Part shown: in pieces, positions 59,636 to 64,000 of the stretch
Layout of the letters: every line of letters starts with the position of its first letter
Position numbering within the stretch: position 1 is the stretch's first letter
Origin: Hypholoma sublateritium FD-334 SS-4
Taxonomy: Eukaryota > Basidiomycota > Agaricomycetes > Agaricales > Strophariaceae
NCBI GenBank assembly: GCA_000827495.1
Contig: KN817551.1
Location: 250,868 to 314,867 of the forward strand
DNA length: 64,000 nucleotides
Reading direction: 5' to 3'
The notes under the pieces: model-generated
Seen by the model: the letters and a program-made list of their open reading frames with translations, nothing else
What the model was told of the DNA's origin: nothing
Databases searched by the model: none
Program-made: the position numbers and the translations under genes

Positions 59636-60951
59636 ATGTCCGCAGAGGTCCCTACGCCGACCACGGGCGATGAGCTCATCGTGCTCAACTCGATATTCAA
59701 CTCTGCGGTGGCGACTAGCTTGATGTTGGGTATGTGCTTCCGATCGGTTCGAGATATGAATATGTGAACAGACTGACATAGATTTTCAGGGACATACGTC
59801 GTGGTGTACCTCGGGACAGTGTATATCTACCGTGAGCGGACACGCGAATACCTTCATTTATGCCGATTTCTTAAATTGGTGTCTCACAGTGACGAAAAAA
59901 AGCTCGCGGAATAACATTGTTCTTTTCGCGATTACGGCTATGTTCATAATTACCGTTGCGCAGTTTGCTGTGCAGTGGGCAGTAGTAAAACGGGACCTGG
60001 TCAACAACGACGCATCGCGGTTTACTGCATTCGTCGCCTCCGCACTTGAACCTGCGTGGCAGACTCTGTTTAACGACTTCTGCGGCCTGTTCACTTCATT
60101 CCTTGCTGATGGATTGCTTGTACGCTATGTCTCATCTCTGGTTATCTGACATTGACTCGTCACCCTTTAGATATGGAGGTGCTATAACATATGGGACGGC
60201 CAGCTCCGTGTCGTTGCTGTATCACTGTTTCTCCTTTTCACCGAGACTTGTAATAATTTCCATATTGCTCTATCGTGAATCGAATACTGATGCGCTCTCT
60301 AGCAATCTATGCATCGGCCATCATCCTCCTCTTGGTCGACAACCTGAACCCCACGACGCAGGCGGCGGTCAACACGCTGAACGACCTCATCGGCGCGGCG
60401 CTCTTCATCACGGCGTCGACGACGAGCCTCAGCGCTTCGCTCATCGCGTACCGCATCTACTCGCTCTCGCGGAACGACCCCCTCAACCGCGCGAATAAGA
60501 CGTTCGGAAAGCTCGTGGACGTGCTTATCCAGTCCGCCGCGGCGTACGCGCTCATATCGGTGTGGTACGCCATCGAGACGGTCATACCGGAGACGGCGAC
60601 GAATGTGTGGATCCTCATTGCGACGGACGACTATCTGTTCTATATTTTCCCCATCGTTGCTGTGCGTGTTGTTATTTTTTTCCTGCACGCTGTGGTTCTG
60701 TGTGCTGATTCTGTTCTTAGGGCGTGGCGTCGACGTCGATGGTCGCCCGTGTTGCGCTTATAGCGTCGAGCGATGCCGCGCGCTCTGGTATCGTGCCGGT
60801 CTCGGGCCTTGAGTTCCGCGCAGAGGAGTCCGCCGCCACGTCTGAGATACTGTCCGGCGTCAACCGGGTGTATATGATAGGCGGCGGGGATGTCGAGTCA
60901 GAGCACAAGGAGGGGGAGCGTTTGGATAAGGAGAAGGGCAGGGCAACCTAG
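59636..60951 (+). CDS. Seven-helix membrane protein, basidiomycete multi-copy family (paralogue 4)
   Basis: Six exons: 59636-59729, 59790-59831, 59890-60119, 60171-60249, 60303-60661 and 60721-60951, giving 344 residues in one frame, with the same phases as paralogues 1 and 2 and again 42 and 79 nt for exons 2 and 4. Seven hydrophobic stretches: SIFNSAVATSLMLGTYVVVY, NIVLFAITAMFIITVAQFAV, the DFCGLFTSFLADGLL segment, VVAVSLFLLF with the following ILLL, DLIGAALFITASTTSLSASL, VLIQSAAAYALISVWYAI, and FYIFPIVAGVAS. The cytoplasmic tail is longer and acidic or charged. Codon use in exons 5-6 is strikingly GC-rich compared with exon 3. No lesion. Function unknown. Confidence 0.8.
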
Positions 60952-63436
60952 GATGGGCGGAATGCTTGTTTGACGTGATATTATGTATGACTTAGAAATG
61001 GCCCGTTCGGCTGGCTTATTTAATGTGTAAAAAATTGTAATTTATGCAGTACGCGGTAACTTATATTTGATCTATGTTTGGAGTGTAAGCGAAGGGCGCT
61101 GCGTACAGATTAAGAGTAGACACACGACTTTACACGGTTCGACATGCACGGAAGGCCGATTTGAGACTCTGCGCCCATGAGTTACATCCAAAAAAATATC
61201 AGGGTCGCTTTTTCCATCGCTCCTTCGAACCTGAATACAATGAATTTTGATATCATCTGTCATTTGAAGTATCAAGAGATCGTCAGGGCAGAACACAATA
61301 TATATTTTCCATGTAAGTAATGCCCTCGCGTAGCGTTGACATACAAGCCTGATACCCGAACGTCGACGTCAGCCTGCGTCGACTCTGCGTCCATCGTGGA
61401 CTCAGCAGCAGCTGATGGACGATGTCTGGGGCATTTGATTGATGTACGAGTTTGCAAAACGGCAGGCGCGATCTTCTTTTCTGAGTGTGTGTTGACGTTC
61501 AACGTTGAGTACTTGACACACGGCTGGTCTTGGTGATACCTGACCACAGCGGTGAACTATGCCGCCTGATAGTAGGTAGCACGATAAATATACTTGCAAC
61601 GTCGACTTTTCTTCGATTCGTTGACGCGTTATGAAATCGGAACCGATATACATTTACGTTCATTGCGAATCGCACGAAGTAGGGGGGGATATACGCATTC
61701 TGTTGAAGATCGCTGAAGGATATCTTAGCGTATCTTTTCCCCTCGCCCTTCGAACCTGAATACAAGACGTCTGGGGAGACGACTGCCGCGCGCGCGTGGC
61801 GTTTGCTGTCATGCAGACGTGATCCGCCTCGGAACTTCAAGTATTTGATTGCGCGATGAGTAGTCGTTGACGTATGGCTGATCGCGTCGCGGATACTGCG
61901 TATGTGGCTCCGTGATATCTTATTTAAATAATTAGAGATGGGCGGAGCGTCTTGGAGAGGACAGACGCCCAAAATCCGTACGGGTATACCCAGTCTGCAG
62001 TTATCCTTGTTCAGCTGTCTTCCGCGCGGCACCGCGTCTATGATAAGTAGGAGAGAACTTGCGCTTCCATCGCGCAGTGCAGTGGACGCAGGGATTGTCA
62101 GCGCGTGTCTGCGTTGGCGTAGGTTAGGCTTATGGGGGAATTTATAGCGCGAAGACACGAGGAGGTGGTGTGCGTCTGACGGATGTTTATCTTGGAGCTC
62201 TCGATGGAATACAGAAGCGCGCGTACGGAAAGGCGCGTGTTGTTCTGAGGTTAGGGTTAGAGCCGGCCCGCCGGCACGCGGCGGCCGCGTTGGGAGGACG
62301 CGGTGGTATGTCGGCGTATGCTGTATTTGTGGTGAGTGCAATTATGTCTAAGACTTAAGTACTTACACAGGCGACAATAGCGCGGATGTGAGGTACATGG
62401 GACGGTCCCGCGAGCGCGCTGCACACGATGCTGGGGTGGTGGGTGATGGTGGCGATCATGACGGGTGGCACGGGGATATATATAGGTAGTAGAGCATTTA
62501 CTCGTTCACAACTGTGAGGCGCAGACAGCAGATATGACGCAGGCTATTTGTGTGCGGGTAAGCGAGAGATGTCGCGCAGTTATCTTTGAAGAGATATTCG
62601 CGTTCGTTCGCGACCGAACCTTACTGAAAGTCTTTGTATTTTATCTGTTATTGTTGCGATAAGATATCGAATGGATGTAAGTGGACTTAGACGCTCTTAT
62701 GTGCGATTGAGGGGCTTAATTAATTAAAACTGGCCGCAGGCAGGCGCGAAGCAGCTGAGGCGGCCATTTATAACTGCAGCGCTGGCAGAGCCGCTGGCAC
62801 GCAGATTGGGGGGCTTAGGGGCTATAGACCGAGATGAACTTCTTCGAGATAATAGCTGGGCGTTTTCATGATATTTAGGAGAGAAAAATGAGAGTCGAAA
62901 TATCGTTGTACGAAGAGTGCAGAATGCGCCCGAGGACTTGTTGAACGCGAGGGGTGGGAATTACGCAGGCGTGCTGATGCACGGGGCCGGGAGCCAAACA
63001 CAGGCCAAACAGAAGCCATCGTCGTGGGCTGAAGCTCCACCGCCGTCTCACCACTCCCGCCGTCCTCCCTACCCCCGCCCGAGCCCGCCGCCGCCGCCAC
63101 ATACGATCTGCCGCCATCGCACTCGCCCGCGCACGCTGAGGCTGCTCTCTGAAGACTGGCCGGACTGCGACAGCACACGACGGGCGACGAAGCTGCGATA
63201 GACACGCACGGCGCGAGCCAGGTGGGTGCTTTTCGTCTGGATCTGAGTGTGTGTGGTGCGGCGGTGCTGGGCGATTCGGAGAGTGGATGGAGGCGGAAAT
63301 AGGCCTGGATGGCGTGGATACTCGTGCTGATGCGTTTCCCGCAGAACCGGTGCTGTGCGCCTGATACACCCGCGTGAGTGGCCTGCTCGTACCTCAGTCC
63401 GCTGATCCTGAGCGCATATAGTTACATTTCCATCCG
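60952..63436. other. Gene-poor stretch upstream of ATG4
   Basis: About 2.5 kb. A 280-codon minus-strand frame at 61499-62341 has no domain and an arbitrary composition; GC-rich shadow frames lie at 62822-63590. No repeat recognised. The last part should hold the ATG4 promoter, but no TATA box is obvious. Confidence 0.35.
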
Positions 63437-64000
63437 ATGTCGACGAGCAGGGCGAGCGGGTCGCCTGCGCTGAATCCGCCGTCGAAGCTGCCGCGCTTCC
63501 TGCAGAAGCAGGGCGCACGGAAGACAGCAGAGGCCGCCGCCGGCAGCGTACCGAGTAGCGGCGCGGCGCCGGAGCCCGCGCAGAAGGCACGCAGGAACAG
63601 CCGGTTCCTCGCTGCGAGCAGGGACCGCGCGGCCCCCGAGGACGCGGGCGTCGACGACCCGCCCGTTATCGTCGAGCCGCCGCCGCCCCAACACCACCAG
63701 CAGCACCCCGCGCCGCCGGCGCCCGTCCCGATCCCGTCGCCCCGCGTGCGCACGCGCTCTGAGCGCCCCGCTGCGTCGGCGCCGGAGACGCAGCACATGC
63801 CGAGCCTGTACGCGAGCACGTCGAGCGCCGGCGGGACGCGCATCGGCGACCTCCCTACGCGCCTCAGCGGCTGGTTCGCACATACGTTCTCCACGTCCTC
63901 CACGGACCTCTCCCTCCCCGCCATCGTCGCGCAGCACTCTCCCTCCCGCGGCGCCCCGCCCTCGGCGTACGACCCCGCCTCATCGTCCTCCTCGAGCCCG
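63437..64000 (+). CDS. ATG4-type autophagy cysteine protease, N-terminal part (runs off window)
   Basis: The frame opens at ATG 63437 and stays open for 188 codons to the window edge. The N-terminus reads MSTSRASGSPALNPPSKLPRF and is Pro/Ser/Ala-rich and disordered. PPVIVEPPPP and VRTRSERP follow, then the conserved stretch DLPTRLSGWFAHTFSTSSTD with LSLPAIVAQ, which I recognise from the region in front of the protease domain of basidiomycete ATG4 proteins. ATG4 trims Atg8 and removes it from lipid during autophagy, in the cytosol. The catalytic Cys, Asp and His lie beyond the window, so the call rests on this N-terminal segment only. Confidence 0.7.
   Translation, partial: MSTSRASGSPALNPPSKLPRFLQKQGARKTAEAAAGSVPSSGAAPEPAQKARRNSRFLAASRDRAAPEDAGVDDPPVIVEPPPPQHHQQHPAPPAPVPIPSPRVRTRSERPAASAPETQHMPSLYASTSSAGGTRIGDLPTRLSGWFAHTFSTSSTDLSLPAIVAQHSPSRGAPPSAYDPASSSSSSP

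Noticed and set aside
62249..62260. GGTTAGGGTTAG, two telomere-like units
   Set aside because: Only two units; expected by chance at this scale and no other subtelomere sign nearby.
61499..62341. 280-codon minus-strand open frame
   Set aside because: No domain, arbitrary composition, no splice or promoter support; likely chance in stop-poor DNA.
62822..63937. Several minus-strand frames around the ATG4 start
   Set aside because: Antisense shadows of GC-rich sequence and of the real plus-strand ATG4 frame; Arg/Ala-rich composition typical of shadows.
1..64000. CRISPR arrays, rRNA, tRNA genes
   Set aside because: None seen; no regularly spaced short repeats, no tRNA-like B box in a fitting context, no rRNA core segments. 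A dedicated tRNA scan was not possible here.

Overview
This window is nuclear DNA of a filamentous basidiomycete, most likely an Agaricomycete; Polyporales is only a guess. The evidence is genes cut by many 50-60 nt GT-AG introns with CTAAC-like branch sites, a Tad/jockey-like LINE with an RNase H domain, a KDZ-family transposase remnant with its cysteine cluster, an alpha-kinase-related gene, and a multi-copy seven-helix membrane protein family. The protein-coding share is small. Much of the window is degenerate repeat DNA.

Layout. 1-4110: two units of a GC-rich composite non-coding repeat. 4161-6168: copy 1 of a separate 2 kb module. 6407-8908: alpha-kinase-like gene whose catalytic Asp appears replaced. 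9134-10521: broken KDZ transposase gene, cut off at its 5' side by a fragment of the composite repeat (10522-10870). 11531-11900: 170 bp tandem repeat. 12710-14330: composite unit. 14750-14887: assembly gap of 138 N. 14888-20250: three more composite units; the base after the gap starts the same sequence as base 1 of the window. 20385-22367: module copy 2. 22340-24950: composite unit. 25833-26782: C2H2 zinc-finger gene, convergent with a six-exon membrane protein gene at 27132-28321. 29320-43000: a more diverged, nested set of the same composite repeats. It encloses an intact short-chain dehydrogenase gene (38149-39213) and is split at 41065-42302 by a young non-autonomous DNA transposon with 252 bp inverted repeats. 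44261-45456: second six-exon membrane protein gene. 45703-53455: a full-length, apparently intact LINE with poly(A) tail and target-site duplication. 53773-55708: complete sedolisin (S53) peptidase gene with five exons. 56865-57545: frameshifted third membrane-protein paralogue. 59636-60951: fourth, intact paralogue. 63437-64000: start of an ATG4-type autophagy protease gene running off the window.

There is no operon logic. The notable themes are (1) a dispersed and locally tandem composite repeat with a higher-order structure and no coding signal that I could find; (2) several generations of mobile elements, from worn repeats to a near-perfect TIR element and an intact LINE; (3) a local family of membrane proteins whose intron positions, phases and internal exon lengths are almost invariant. 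Exon models were built by hand from splice signals and reading frame; no transcript or database evidence was available. Coordinates of repeats are approximate.
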